Shown here in pieces: positions 43,480-53,030 of a DNA stretch of 64,000 nt. Under the pieces are notes generated by a model, which ran no database searches, was not told the DNA's origin, and saw only the letters and a program-made list of their open reading frames with translations. Source of the DNA: JAHHUA01 sp036635475. GTDB taxonomy: Bacteria; Bacillota; Clostridia; Oscillospirales; Ruminococcaceae. A program made the translations under genes and the position numbers. Numbering within the stretch: position 1 is the stretch's first letter; each line of letters opens with the position of its first letter. The DNA lies in contig JAVWQH010000005.1 in NCBI GenBank assembly GCA_036635475.1, positions 1 through 64,000 of the forward strand, in the 5' to 3' direction.

Positions 43480-44835
43480 ATGAAACAAAATAAACAAGAA
43501 CTCTTGCTGAACGAGCCTAATTTGTATAAGTCGTTTACAATTTTAGCAACTCCGGTTTTTCTTTCAAATTTTCTAAAATCATTTCACGATGTTGTGGACA
43601 CATTTTTTATAGGTCAAATTCCAAATTCAGTTGCAGCACAAGCGGCAATTTCCATTTCGTGGCCATTGCTTGCGATTTTCACATCGCTTAGTATAGGCTT
43701 TTCAGTGGCAGGTGTTTCAATTATCAGCCAAAATCTTGGTGCTGACAAAAACGAAGATGCGAAGAAATATTCGGGCTTGCTCTTTACAATGGCATTAATG
43801 TTGGGAGCGATAATTAACGTATTTTTATATGCCTCAGCTCCATTTGTAATGAAAATGATGGGTGCGGAGGGAGATGTTTTAGCTTGTGCGATAACGTATA
43901 TTCGTGTGCGGTCGTTTGAAATGTTATTTTTGATGATTTTCACCGCCTATCAGTCAATGCGACAAGCCTCTGGGGATATGTCGTCGCCTGTTTATTTGTC
44001 AAGTATGGCAGTCATATTGAACATATTTTTAACTTGGTTGATGGTTAATGTGCTTAATATGGGCATTTTTGGTGCAGCATTCTCAACTTTAATTTCACAA
44101 ATAATAATAACACCATTTGCACTTTATCTTTCATTTCACCCTAACTGTTCATTATATGTATCTTTAAGTGACTTAAAAATTGATATTCCGAAAATCAAAC
44201 TTTTGTTTAATGTTGCGATGCCTGCCGCATTAGGGCAAGCAATAAGTTCCTTGGGATTTTTAGTGCTAAACGCATTAATATTGGATTATGGCCCTGTTGT
44301 TGTTGCCGCATTCAGCAATGGTAACAAAATTTCAAATATGTTGCTTATGCCGGTTGGAGCATTGGGAACTGTTCAAGCGGCTTATATAGGGCAGAATATC
44401 GGAGCTAACAACAAAGAACGTGCCATGGCGGCATATAAAACAGGAAGAAATCTGGGACTGATTATTTCTGTAATTGGCTGTTTGATTTTATATCCATTTC
44501 GTGAGGCATCAGCGGCTCTTTTGAGCAATAGCAGTGAAGTTATTGCTGTAACAGTGGAATATATGATATGGGTTATCTTGTTGCAGCCATTAATGGCGAT
44601 GTTCCAAAATTATATGGGCACATTTAATGGTGCAGGAATGACAAAATATACGATGATATTTTCCCTTGCACGTTTATGGCTGCTCAGACTTCCTCTTATT
44701 CTATTCTTCAAAAACTTCACAGACTTTGGAAGAAGCGGTATATGGTATTCGATGGTATTAAGCAATTTAATTATCCTAATTCTCGGACATTATTTCCTAA
44801 AAAAGATGACTTTTTCAAAATTGTCAGATAAGTAA
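43480..44835 (+). CDS. MATE family efflux transporter
   Basis: Polytopic protein of 451 residues with about twelve hydrophobic segments in two similar halves. N-terminal features FTILATPVFLSNFLKSFHDVVDTFFIGQI and the FSVAGVSIISQNLGADKNEDAKK loop are repeated in the second half as MPAALGQAISSLGF and VQAAYIGQNIGANNKERAM, the diagnostic MATE pattern. These exporters use Na+ or H+ gradients to expel cationic drugs or metabolites; the substrate cannot be told. GAGGGTGA lies before the ATG. No regulator is adjacent. Confidence 0.94.
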   Translation: MKQNKQELLLNEPNLYKSFTILATPVFLSNFLKSFHDVVDTFFIGQIPNSVAAQAAISISWPLLAIFTSLSIGFSVAGVSIISQNLGADKNEDAKKYSGLLFTMALMLGAIINVFLYASAPFVMKMMGAEGDVLACAITYIRVRSFEMLFLMIFTAYQSMRQASGDMSSPVYLSSMAVILNIFLTWLMVNVLNMGIFGAAFSTLISQIIITPFALYLSFHPNCSLYVSLSDLKIDIPKIKLLFNVAMPAALGQAISSLGFLVLNALILDYGPVVVAAFSNGNKISNMLLMPVGALGTVQAAYIGQNIGANNKERAMAAYKTGRNLGLIISVIGCLILYPFREASAALLSNSSEVIAVTVEYMIWVILLQPLMAMFQNYMGTFNGAGMTKYTMIFSLARLWLLRLPLILFFKNFTDFGRSGIWYSMVLSNLIILILGHYFLKKMTFSKLSDK

Positions 44836-44974
44836 TCCGCACAGATATAAACTTATAATTCTAATATTTAAGCTGTATTAATATAATATTCGTTTAAATA
44901 TAATTGAAAGTTTAATATTGCGTGTTATAATTAAAAAATAGACATAGTGTAATAATATTTTAAGGAGAACAAAT

Positions 44975-46198
44975 ATGAAAGCATACGAAAGATTGATTAA
45001 CTACACAAAATTTCCAACAGCATCAAACGAAAATTGTCCTGATTGTCCATCAACTAAGTCACAAATTGTGTTTGCAGAGTCACTTGTTGAAGAAATGAAA
45101 GCTATTGGTATTTCAAATGTAACTTTGGATAGAAATGGCTATATTTTTGGAACAATTCCTTCAAATATAGAGAAAACAGATGCACCTGTTATAGGATTTA
45201 TTGCACATATGGACGTTGTTGCTGATGTCCAATACAAAAATATAAAAGCTAATGTTGTCAAAAACTATGACGGAAAAGCCTTGGTTTTGAATAAAGAACA
45301 AAATATTGTTATGACTCCTGATGAGTTTTCTTCTATGAAAAATTATATCGGCAAGGATTTGCTTGTTACAGACGGAACAACACTTTTGGGTGCAGATGAT
45401 AAAGCAGGTATTGCAGAAATTTTGACATTTGCTGAAACACTTTGCAACGATAGTTCAATCAAGCATGGAACAATCAAAATTGGCTTTACACCTGATGAAG
45501 AAATCGGAAGAGGTGCTGATTTATTTGATGTGCAAGGCTTTGGTGCAGACTTTGCATATACTTGTGATGGTGCAGCTTTTGGCGAAGTTGAATATGAAAC
45601 ATTTAACGCATCAACTCTTAAAGTGTCAGTAAAAGGCAAAAATATCCACCCAGGAAGTGCAAAAGACAAAATGATCAACTCAATTTTAGTAGGTCAGGAA
45701 TTTTTGTCCTTGTTGCCATCAATGAGCCGACCTGATAAAACAGAAGGATATCAAGGATTTTTCCACGTTACATCTTTCAATGGAACAATTGAAGAAACCA
45801 CTTTTTCCTGTTTAATTCGTGACCATGATTTAGCTTTGTTGAAGTTAAAAGAGGAATATGCAAAACGAGTTGGCGAGGAACTCAACAAGAAATATGGCGT
45901 AGGCACAGTTGACGTTGAGATTAAAGAAGGCTACTATAATATGAAAGAAAAGATTTTGCCACATTTTCACTTGATTGACACAGCTTATGAAGCAGTACGT
46001 GAAATTGGTGGAAATCCGATAAGCGTTCCAATAAGAGGCGGAACAGATGGCTGTCGCTTGTCATTTATGGGATTGCCTTGTCCTAATCTTGGCACAGGTT
46101 CCCATAATCACCATGGTAAATTTGAATATGCTTGCGTGCAAGAAATGGATAAAGTAGTTGAATTGTTAGTTAAAATTGCAGAAAAATACGCAAAATAA
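44975..46198 (+). CDS. pepT: Peptidase T (tripeptidase)
   Basis: M20-family aminotripeptidase of 407 residues. The metal and catalytic stretches are GFIAHMDVVAD, TLLGADDKAGIAEIL, FTPDEEIGRGADLFDV, YTCDGAAFGEVEYETFNA and, near the end, CPNLGTGSHNHHGKFEYAC; the family start YERLINYTKFPTAS is also present. It releases the N-terminal residue of tripeptides in the cytosol and serves in peptide catabolism. AAGGAG lies 7-8 bases before the ATG. It is closed by a strong terminator. Confidence 0.97.
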   Translation: MKAYERLINYTKFPTASNENCPDCPSTKSQIVFAESLVEEMKAIGISNVTLDRNGYIFGTIPSNIEKTDAPVIGFIAHMDVVADVQYKNIKANVVKNYDGKALVLNKEQNIVMTPDEFSSMKNYIGKDLLVTDGTTLLGADDKAGIAEILTFAETLCNDSSIKHGTIKIGFTPDEEIGRGADLFDVQGFGADFAYTCDGAAFGEVEYETFNASTLKVSVKGKNIHPGSAKDKMINSILVGQEFLSLLPSMSRPDKTEGYQGFFHVTSFNGTIEETTFSCLIRDHDLALLKLKEEYAKRVGEELNKKYGVGTVDVEIKEGYYNMKEKILPHFHLIDTAYEAVREIGGNPISVPIRGGTDGCRLSFMGLPCPNLGTGSHNHHGKFEYACVQEMDKVVELLVKIAEKYAK

Positions 46199-46217
46199 AA
46201 TATAATATATAAAATAG

Positions 46218-46252
46218 AAATCCCCTTATTTGTGATAAAATAGGGGGATTTT
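46218..46252 (+). terminator. Intrinsic terminator after pepT
   Basis: AAATCCCCTTATTT and AAATAGGGGGATTT form a nearly perfect stem followed by T-rich sequence. Confidence 0.88.
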
Positions 46253-46376
46253 ATTACAATTTCAATTGACAATAACAATGTAATATTATATAATAATTTG
46301 AATTACTATACATTTTATGAAAGATTAAATGCTTAGTTAAAATAATGAATTAAAGGCTTGAAAGAGGTGCTAATTT

Positions 46377-47228
46377 ATGAAAGAAAAAATAAAAGATTTT
46401 GTTGTTATGACGCTTGGAACTTTAATTGCTGGGGTTGGTATTTATTTTTTTAAATTCCCAAATAATTTTTCCACAGGCGGTGTCAGCGGTCTAGCAATTA
46501 TTCTAGCTAAAATAATCCCGAATATTTCCATTGGACAAATGGTATTAATGATTAATATTGCTTTGTTGATAATTGGATTTATATTTTTGGGAAAAAGTTT
46601 TGGTGGGAAAACAGTATATTGTAGTCTTTTACTCAGCTTTTCTTTAACTATTTTGGAGAAAATAGTTCCAATTACTGCACCTTTGACTAATCAGCCATTA
46701 ATGGAACTTATTTTTGCAGTTTTGCTTACTTCAATAGGCAGTGCGTTTCTTTTTTATTCCAATGCCAGCAGCGGTGGAACTGATATTATTGCAATGATTT
46801 TGAAAAAATATTCAACAATGGATATTGGAAAAGCACTTTTGGCGAGCGATGCAATTATTGCAACTATGTCAATATTTGTGTTTGGTATTCAAACAGGATT
46901 ATTCTCAATTTTGGGTTTAGTCAGCAAATCTTTTGTTGTTAATATTGTTATGTCTTCGCTAACGTTGTCGAAAAACTGCATTGTTATAGTCAACAAAGAA
47001 TATTCGAATGAAATTTGCGAGTTTATTACAAAGGTTTTACATAGAGGTGCAACAATTTTGGATTGCAAAGGTTATTATACTGATGAAGAAAAAACAGGTA
47101 TTATTACTGTAATCAAAAAATCACAAATTCCTGCATTGCGAACCGAACTTAGAAGCATAGATAAAAAAGCTTTCCTTGTTGTAACTAACACAAACGAGGC
47201 TTACGGACGTGGATTTAATATTATTTAG
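46377..47228 (+). CDS. YitT family membrane protein (second copy)
   Basis: Protein of 283 residues with the same plan as the YitT protein at 23814-24662: hydrophobic segments through residue ~190 (IAGVGIYFFKFPNNFSTGG, MVLMINIALLIIGFIFLG) and a C-terminal DUF2179 domain (NCIVIVNKEYSNEICEFI, RGATILDCKGYYTDEEKTG, AFLVVTNTNEAYGRGF). The paralogues share the SxGGxxG and NIxLLIIGFIF segments but are clearly diverged. The substrate is unknown. GAGGTGC lies before the ATG. Confidence 0.9.
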   Translation: MKEKIKDFVVMTLGTLIAGVGIYFFKFPNNFSTGGVSGLAIILAKIIPNISIGQMVLMINIALLIIGFIFLGKSFGGKTVYCSLLLSFSLTILEKIVPITAPLTNQPLMELIFAVLLTSIGSAFLFYSNASSGGTDIIAMILKKYSTMDIGKALLASDAIIATMSIFVFGIQTGLFSILGLVSKSFVVNIVMSSLTLSKNCIVIVNKEYSNEICEFITKVLHRGATILDCKGYYTDEEKTGIITVIKKSQIPALRTELRSIDKKAFLVVTNTNEAYGRGFNII

Positions 47229-47267
47229 TGATATATTAAAAAAATATTTCAACGAAAAATGGCTTAG

Positions 47268-47302
47268 ATATCCGATATATAATCAATTTTATATATCGGA
47301 TA
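47268..47302 (+). terminator. Inverted repeat between yitT and the ABC operon
   Basis: TATCCGATATATA and TATATATCGGATA form a 13-bp perfect stem with a short loop, followed by AATTTATTTT. It could end the yitT transcript or act as an operator for the promoter 20 bases downstream. Confidence 0.55.
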
Positions 47303-47322
47303 AATTTATTTTCAAAAAAAGC

Positions 47323-47351
47323 TTGACATTTGAAGAGTATGGACTTATACT
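47323..47351 (+). promoter_or_regulatory. Near-consensus SigA promoter of the ABC operon
   Basis: TTGACA (47323-47328), a 17-base spacer and TATACT (47346-47351), about 70 bases before the substrate-binding protein start. Confidence 0.75.
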
Positions 47352-47418
47352 GTGAACATAGTTTAGCAGATAGGCGCTTTAAACTGATAAAGTAAATTAA
47401 AGAAAGAGGTACATAATA

Positions 47419-48417
47419 ATGAAAACAACTAAAAAGTTAGTTGCGTTCATTTTGTCGGTAGCAATGATGTGCTCATTCACAACAGGCTGCTCTTCAAAAA
47501 CGAACACGGAAGAATCAAACAAAAAAACTGAACAAAAGAAAATCGGCATTATTCAATTTGTTGAACATGAAGCTCTTGACCAAGCATATAAAGGCTTTAT
47601 TGACGGACTTAAAGAAGAAGGCTTTGTTGATGGAGAAAATATCAAAATCGACTATAAAAACGCACAAGGTGAGATGGCAAACTGCTCAACAATTGCTACA
47701 AAACTTATAAACGACAAAAATGATTTGATATTGGCAATTGCCACTCCTGCTGCTCAAGCAATGGCAAATGCAACAAAAGATATTCCGATTTTAGTAACTG
47801 CTGTAACTGACCCTGAAAAAGCTCAGCTTGTAGAAAGTAATGCTGTTCCCGGTGGAAATGTTACAGGAACTTCTGATATGACACCCGTTGCAAAACAACT
47901 AAACCTTTTAAAACAACTTGTTCCAAATGCTAAAAAAATAGGCTTTATGTATTCCTCAAATGAAGCCAACTCAACAATTCAAATTGATATTGCAAAAGCA
48001 GAAGCAAAAAAATTGGGACTTGAAACAATTGATGCAACTGTTTCGGCTACAAATGAGCTTCAACAAGTTGCACAATCACTAGTTGGAAAAGTTGATGCAA
48101 TTTATCTTCCAACCGATAATATGATGGCAACAGGTATGGCAACAATTTCGATGGTTACCGAGTCTGCAAAAATCCCTGTAATATGTGGTGAAGAAGCTTT
48201 GATTGCAAATGGCGCTCTTGCAACATATGGCATAAACTACTACAATTTAGGAATTCAAACAGGTAAACAAGCAGCTAAAATTCTAAGAGGAGAAGCAAAA
48301 CCTGCTGATATGCCAATAGAATACATCGAAGAAACAAATCTAACTATTGATTTAGACAGAGCAGAAAAACTTGGAATTACTGTTAGTGACGAACTAAAAG
48401 CTCAACTTAAAAAGTAA
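47419..48417 (+). CDS. ABC transporter substrate-binding lipoprotein (TrpX/ABC_sub_bind family)
   Basis: Secreted lipoprotein of 332 residues. The signal peptide (KTTKKLVAFILSVAMMCSF) ends in TTGC, making Cys-24 or so the lipidated residue, then a Ser/Thr/Glu-rich linker. The mature part starts KKIGIIQFVEHEALDQAYKG and has IDYKNAQGEMANCSTIATKL, DPEKAQLVESN, the ABC_sub_bind family (PF04392) pattern. Relatives include TrpX, a tryptophan/aromatic amino acid binder, but ligand identity is not shown here. It starts a three-gene operon with permease and ATPase. A strong promoter is upstream. Confidence 0.92.
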   Translation: MKTTKKLVAFILSVAMMCSFTTGCSSKTNTEESNKKTEQKKIGIIQFVEHEALDQAYKGFIDGLKEEGFVDGENIKIDYKNAQGEMANCSTIATKLINDKNDLILAIATPAAQAMANATKDIPILVTAVTDPEKAQLVESNAVPGGNVTGTSDMTPVAKQLNLLKQLVPNAKKIGFMYSSNEANSTIQIDIAKAEAKKLGLETIDATVSATNELQQVAQSLVGKVDAIYLPTDNMMATGMATISMVTESAKIPVICGEEALIANGALATYGINYYNLGIQTGKQAAKILRGEAKPADMPIEYIEETNLTIDLDRAEKLGITVSDELKAQLKK

Positions 48418-48480
48418 TTAAATAAATTAACAGAGGGACGAAATTTGTTCCTCTGTTAAATCGTATAAAGGAGAAGAATA

Positions 48481-49413
48481 ATGAATATTGGTGCGATTTT
48501 TGCCGCAATATTTGGTGCGGCATCTGAAGGAGTTCTTTGGGGAATAATGGTTATGGGCGTGTACCTTACATACAGAATTTTGGATTTTGCAGATTTAACT
48601 GTTGATGGTAGCTTTGCCCTTGGAGGCTGTGTTGGTGCAATTATGATTGCAAAAGGTGTTAATCCAATACTTGCTATTTTTATTGCAACTCTTGCTGGTA
48701 TGGCAAGCGGTTGGGTTACCGGTATGCTTAACACAAAATTCAAAATACCCGCAATTCTTTCCGGAATTCTTACAATGATTGCCTTATATTCAATAAATAT
48801 GAGAGTTTTGGGTGGAAAATCAAATCTTCCTCTCCTTGGCGAATCAACATTAATGGATATGTGCATTGAAACTTTCGGTGTAAGCCAAAACGGTGGAAAG
48901 CTGATTATAGGTATAGTTTTTGCAGTGATTATGATTGCAATACTCTACTGGTTTTTCGGAACAGAACAAGGCTCATCAATTCGTGCAACAGGTAGTAACG
49001 AACAAATGGCAAGGGCATTGGGAATAAATACAGATAAAACAAAAATTTTCGGTCTTATGATTAGTAATGGACTTGTTGGTATGTCCGGTGCATTAGTTGC
49101 TCAAGGTATGGGTTTTGGCGACGTTGGAATGGGCAACGGCACAATCGTTATGGGACTCGCTTCTATAATAATAGGTGAAGTTATTTTCGGTGCAAAATTT
49201 TCTTTTGCATATAAGCTGATGTCGGTTGTTATTGGCTCAGTTATTTATAGATGTATTATTGCGATAGTATTGCAATTGGGATTGCGTTCAACAGACCTCA
49301 AACTTTTCACAGCGATTATTGTTGCATTGGCACTTGCAATACCTGAAATTAAGAAAACACTAAATTCAAGAAATAAAAAATCAATGTCAAAAGGAGTGAA
49401 CCAAAATGCTTAA
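48481..49413 (+). CDS. ABC transporter permease of the branched-chain/TrpY type
   Basis: Membrane protein of 310 residues with about eight to nine hydrophobic segments. EGVLWGIMVMGVYLTYRILDFADLTVDGSF at the start and FFGTEQGSSIRATGSNEQMARALGIN (cytoplasmic loop that contacts the ATPase) are typical of the LivH/TrpY permease family. It is the only permease in the operon, so it probably forms a homodimer. Its 3' end overlaps the ATPase gene by 8 bases. AAGGAG precedes the ATG. Confidence 0.92.
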   Translation: MNIGAIFAAIFGAASEGVLWGIMVMGVYLTYRILDFADLTVDGSFALGGCVGAIMIAKGVNPILAIFIATLAGMASGWVTGMLNTKFKIPAILSGILTMIALYSINMRVLGGKSNLPLLGESTLMDMCIETFGVSQNGGKLIIGIVFAVIMIAILYWFFGTEQGSSIRATGSNEQMARALGINTDKTKIFGLMISNGLVGMSGALVAQGMGFGDVGMGNGTIVMGLASIIIGEVIFGAKFSFAYKLMSVVIGSVIYRCIIAIVLQLGLRSTDLKLFTAIIVALALAIPEIKKTLNSRNKKSMSKGVNQNA

Positions 49414-50197
49414 AATTGAAAATGTGATTAAATTTTTCGACAAAGGCACTCCAAACGAAAGAGTGGCATTGAATAATATTAATTTGAAGATTAATGATGG
49501 CGATTTTGTTACAGTTATCGGCGGTAATGGAGCAGGAAAATCAACATTAATGGGGATAATTTCCGGAGCAGTTATTTCTGACTCAGGCAATATTTTTATT
49601 GATAATGAAGAAGTTACATTGATGAAAGAATATGCAAGAGCCAAAATGTTGGGAAGAGTTTTTCAAGACCCATCAATGGGTACTGCACCCGATATGGAAA
49701 TTGTTGAAAATCTTGCAATGGCTAAAAGACGTGGAGAAAAAAGAGGACTTAGATGGGGCATTTCCAAAGAAGAAATCGAAGAATATGGAGAAAAACTAAC
49801 CAATCTTGATTTAGGTTTGGACAAGCGACTTCATTCAAAAGTTGGATTGCTTTCAGGTGGACAAAGACAAGCACTAACTCTTTTAATGGCAACATTGCAA
49901 AAGCCAAAACTACTTTTGCTTGATGAACATACAGCCGCACTTGACCCTAAAACAGCACTGAAAGTTATGGGATTGACAGATAAAATCGTTACTGATAACA
50001 AGCTGACAACCCTGATGATTACACATAATATGCGTGATGCACTCAAATATGGCAACAGATTAATAATGCTTTCAGAAGGCAGAATAATTTTTGATGTAAG
50101 CGGAGAAGAAAAGAAAAATCTTACAGTTGAAGATTTACTCAAAAACTTTGAAATTTCCGGCGAAAGTTCTGTAGATGATAAATTGCTATTATCATAA
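49406..50197 (+). CDS. ABC transporter ATP-binding protein
   Basis: ATPase of 263 residues. Walker A is GGNGAGKST (about residues 40-48), the signature is LSGGQRQALTL and Walker B is LLLLDEHTAALDPKT, followed by the switch histidine in MITHNMRDAL. All catalytic motifs are intact. It overlaps the permease gene by 8 bases with AAGGAG about 10 bases upstream. It powers import by the TrpX-type system. The C-terminal ~30 residues are a short extension of no known function. Confidence 0.95.
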   Translation: MLKIENVIKFFDKGTPNERVALNNINLKINDGDFVTVIGGNGAGKSTLMGIISGAVISDSGNIFIDNEEVTLMKEYARAKMLGRVFQDPSMGTAPDMEIVENLAMAKRRGEKRGLRWGISKEEIEEYGEKLTNLDLGLDKRLHSKVGLLSGGQRQALTLLMATLQKPKLLLLDEHTAALDPKTALKVMGLTDKIVTDNKLTTLMITHNMRDALKYGNRLIMLSEGRIIFDVSGEEKKNLTVEDLLKNFEISGESSVDDKLLLS

Positions 50198-50263
50198 TTT
50201 AATTTTAATATGCCGATAAAAAGCAATATTTACTTTTTTGAAACAACATTAATACAAAAAAAT

Positions 50264-50308
50264 AATGGACGCCATCAATTTATATGATGACGTCCATTAA
50301 CTTTTTTA
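50264..50308 (+). terminator. Terminator after the ABC operon
   Basis: AATGGACG and CGTCCATT with inner CATCA/TGATG stems form a long hairpin followed by CTTTTTT. Confidence 0.85.
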
Positions 50309-50317
50309 AAAATACAA

Positions 50318-50478
50318 TTAAATCTTAATTTTTCCGCACATAGTTTTAACTTGATTAACGTTTTGAGTTAATTCTTGGGTGGTTGCAGAACTTTCCTCAG
50401 CAGTTGCAGCACTGTTTGGAGAACTGAACTAATTTGTTTTGAAACTGTTAAAATCTCTGCAATCGCTTTTGCGCATAT
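50318..50478 (-). pseudogene. Remnant of a methyl-accepting chemotaxis protein C-terminus
   Basis: Read on the minus strand, 50416-50318 encodes NSAATAEESSATTQELTQNV, then NQVKTMCGKIKI and a stop. This is the highly conserved signalling/adaptation segment that normally precedes the end of chemotaxis receptors. Just upstream, in another frame (about 50478-50417), are AKAIAEILTVSKQISSVLQT, the expected preceding residues. The two pieces join only with a frameshift, and the rest of the receptor is absent because fhs ends at 50489. It is therefore a decayed 3' fragment. No start codon or ribosome site is visible. Confidence 0.85.
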
Positions 50479-50488
50479 ATTTTTGCGG

Positions 50489-52162
50489 TTAGAATAATCC
50501 GCTGATATTTCCGTTTTCATCAAGGTCTATTTTTTCCGCAGCCGGAACTTTTGGAAGTCCGGGCATTGTCATTATATCTCCTGTCAAAACTACAATAAAT
50601 CCTGCACCAGCACTCACTTTAACGTTTCTTACAGTAATTCTAAATCCTGTTGGACGTCCGAATTTTTTTGCATCATCGCTGAAAGAATATTGGGTTTTCG
50701 CAATACAAACAGGTAAAGTTCCAAAGCCTAATTCAGTTAATTTTGCAATTTCTTTATTGGCTGCTGGGGCAAAATCTACGCCATCGCCGCCGTAAACTTT
50801 TGTAACAACTGCCTCGATTTTTTCTTTGATTGTGCAGTCGTCTTCGTAGCTGAATTTAAAGTTATTTTCGCCATTTTCAACAAGGCGAACAACCTCATTA
50901 GCAAGCTCAATTCCGCCATCTCCGCCTTTGCCCCAAACTTCTGATAGAGCAACGTTAACGCCTTTTGATTTGCATTTATCTTCAATTAATTTTAGCTCAT
51001 CTTCGCAGTCTGTAGGGAAGCGGTTAATGGCAACAACTGTGGGCAAACCGAAAACTAGAGTTATATTTTCAATGTGTTTGAGCAAATTGCCCATACCATC
51101 TTCAAGGGCTTTCAAGTTTGGCTGAGATAGGTCGGTTTTTGCAACACCACCATGCATTTTAAGAGCCTTAACTGTGGCAACAATTACAACTGCATCAGGA
51201 CGCAAGCCTGCTTTTCTGCACTTAATATCAATGAACTTTTCTGCGCCAAGGTCTGCACCGAAACCTGCCTCAGTGACAACATAATCAGCCAGTTTCATTG
51301 CGGTTTTAGTTGCGATAATTGAGTTGCAGCCATGTGCTATATTTGCAAAAGGTCCACCATGAATTATTGCGGGAGTGTGTTCAAGAGTTTGAACTAGGTT
51401 TGGCTTGATAGCATCTTTCAAAAGTGCTGCCATTGCACCTTCTGCGTTGAGTTGACCTGCTGTAACAGGCACTTCCTCACGTGTATAACCAATTATAATA
51501 TTGGCTAAATTTTGTTTTAATTCTGCAATATTGTTGGAAAGGCAAAGTATTGCCATAATTTCAGAGGCAACTGTAATGTCAAATCCGTCTTCACGTGGAA
51601 CTCCGTTTGTGCGTCCGCCAAGACCACAGGTTATGTTTCTCAACTGGCGGTCATTCATATCTACAACACGTTTCCAAGTAATTCTGCGACAGTCTATTTG
51701 AAGCTGATTTCCTTGAAAAATATGGTTGTCAATCATTGCTGAAAGCAAATTGTTTGCTGCACCAATTGCGTGAAAGTCACCTGTAAAATGAAGATTTATG
51801 TCCTCCATTGGTACAACTTGAGCATAGCCACCGCCTGCCGCACCGCCTTTTATTCCAAAAACAGGTCCTAGCGATGGTTCACGCAATGCAACAACAGTTT
51901 TCTTGCCGATTTTTTGCAAAGCATCGCCAAGTCCAACAACAGTTGTTGTTTTTCCCTCACCGGCAGGAGTTGGGGTTATGGCTGTTACCAAAACAAGTTT
52001 GGCTTTATTATTATTATCACTAAGTTTGTGTATGTCTATTTTAGCCTTATATTTGCCGTAAAATTCCAAAGAATCCATCTCTAATCCGAGAGTTTGTGCA
52101 ACTTTTTCAATTGGGAACATTGTACATTCTTGTGCAATTTCAATGTCTGATTTATATCCCAT
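50489..52162 (-). CDS. fhs: Formate-tetrahydrofolate ligase
   Basis: Full-length 10-formyl-THF synthetase of about 557 residues. It has the P-loop TPTPAGEGKTTTVVGLGDAL, GPVFGIKGGAAGGGYAQVVPMEDINLHFTGD and CGLGGRTNGVPREDGFDITVASE, EAGFGADLGAEKFIDIKCR, and the terminal MPGLPKVPAAEKIDLDENG. It forms 10-formyl-THF from formate, THF and ATP, supplying PurN and the AICAR formyltransferase. The ATG at 52162 is preferred; a GTG at 52174 sits directly on AGGAGT. No ZTP riboswitch is visible in its leader, unlike pflB. Confidence 0.98.
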   Translation of the reverse strand: MGYKSDIEIAQECTMFPIEKVAQTLGLEMDSLEFYGKYKAKIDIHKLSDNNNKAKLVLVTAITPTPAGEGKTTTVVGLGDALQKIGKKTVVALREPSLGPVFGIKGGAAGGGYAQVVPMEDINLHFTGDFHAIGAANNLLSAMIDNHIFQGNQLQIDCRRITWKRVVDMNDRQLRNITCGLGGRTNGVPREDGFDITVASEIMAILCLSNNIAELKQNLANIIIGYTREEVPVTAGQLNAEGAMAALLKDAIKPNLVQTLEHTPAIIHGGPFANIAHGCNSIIATKTAMKLADYVVTEAGFGADLGAEKFIDIKCRKAGLRPDAVVIVATVKALKMHGGVAKTDLSQPNLKALEDGMGNLLKHIENITLVFGLPTVVAINRFPTDCEDELKLIEDKCKSKGVNVALSEVWGKGGDGGIELANEVVRLVENGENNFKFSYEDDCTIKEKIEAVVTKVYGGDGVDFAPAANKEIAKLTELGFGTLPVCIAKTQYSFSDDAKKFGRPTGFRITVRNVKVSAGAGFIVVLTGDIMTMPGLPKVPAAEKIDLDENGNISGLF

Positions 52163-52306
52163 AATATTTTTCACACTCCTATTTTTTATTATAGTGTTTG
52201 ATTATTTGCTTTTAATAATCAATATCATTCATACTTTATATACTAACATTTAGTAGTTTTTTTTTCAAGAGATTATGGATATAAAAAGAAAATTTCTTGA
52301 TTTAAT

Positions 52307-52340
52307 AAAAAAGAGGTAACCGACTTTTGCCGATTACCTC
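52307..52340 (-). terminator. Intrinsic terminator after thiT
   Basis: GAGGTAA and TTACCTC form a stem with an inner CGG/CCG pair; the minus strand continues with TTTTTT. Confidence 0.85.
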
Positions 52341-52357
52341 AATATTTTTATTGGAGA

Positions 52358-52999
52358 TTATTTCTTTTCGATGCTGAAATTTGCAAATCTTGCAAGGAGA
52401 ACTGCACCGATACAAGTGATTATAATTTCTGGAATCATATATGAACCATTATATAGTACATTATATATTGCGAAAAGTCCGTTGCCTGTGAAGTTTTCTG
52501 CAACAGTTGCACCTAGTCCAAATGCAAAACCTGGGGTTTGTAACATTTCGGTTGCATATGTAACATCGTTCCAAAGTACAAATCCGCTGACAAGATGACA
52601 AACGTACCTCAACCCAAGCGCAACCACAACTCCCGATACTAAATCCATTGTAACATTCTTTGTCTTGCCCTTGAACATTCCGCCCAAGCCAATGCAAGTG
52701 TAGGGCAGCATATAGTCGAACAAAAGTGTTGCAAATACCATTAATATTGATGTGCCTGCTGGGTAAAATCCGCCCGTTAGAAGTTGAAGTAAGCTGAATG
52801 CGAAGCCCGAAAGCAAGCCCCATTTTAAGCCATTTCGATAGCTTATAAAGATGATTGGGAGCATACTGCAAAGAGTTATACTTCCGCCGTTTACCCAAAT
52901 TCCCTCGAACTTAGGGAAAAAGCTTAGGACTGTTGCAATTGCCAATAAAATTGCACTCTCGACCAAAATGTGGATTTCCTTTGATGTTTTTGTTGCCAT
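52358..52999 (-). CDS. thiT: Energy-coupled thiamine transporter ThiT
   Basis: ECF-type substrate-binding membrane protein of 213 residues with six hydrophobic segments. It shows the ThiT pattern: ILVESAILLAIATVLSFFPKFEGIWVNGGSIT, GLKWGLLSGFAFSLLQLLTGG, and RYVCHLVSGFVLW near the C-terminus. It binds thiamine and works with a shared ECF transporter module (not in the window). The ATG at 52999 follows AGAGG; an upstream frame to 53059 overlaps the terminator hairpin. A TPP riboswitch upstream confirms the vitamin assignment. Confidence 0.95.
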   Translation of the reverse strand: MATKTSKEIHILVESAILLAIATVLSFFPKFEGIWVNGGSITLCSMLPIIFISYRNGLKWGLLSGFAFSLLQLLTGGFYPAGTSILMVFATLLFDYMLPYTCIGLGGMFKGKTKNVTMDLVSGVVVALGLRYVCHLVSGFVLWNDVTYATEMLQTPGFAFGLGATVAENFTGNGLFAIYNVLYNGSYMIPEIIITCIGAVLLARFANFSIEKK

Positions 53000-53030
53000 T
53001 ATAATTACCTCTTTAAAATATATTTTGACA

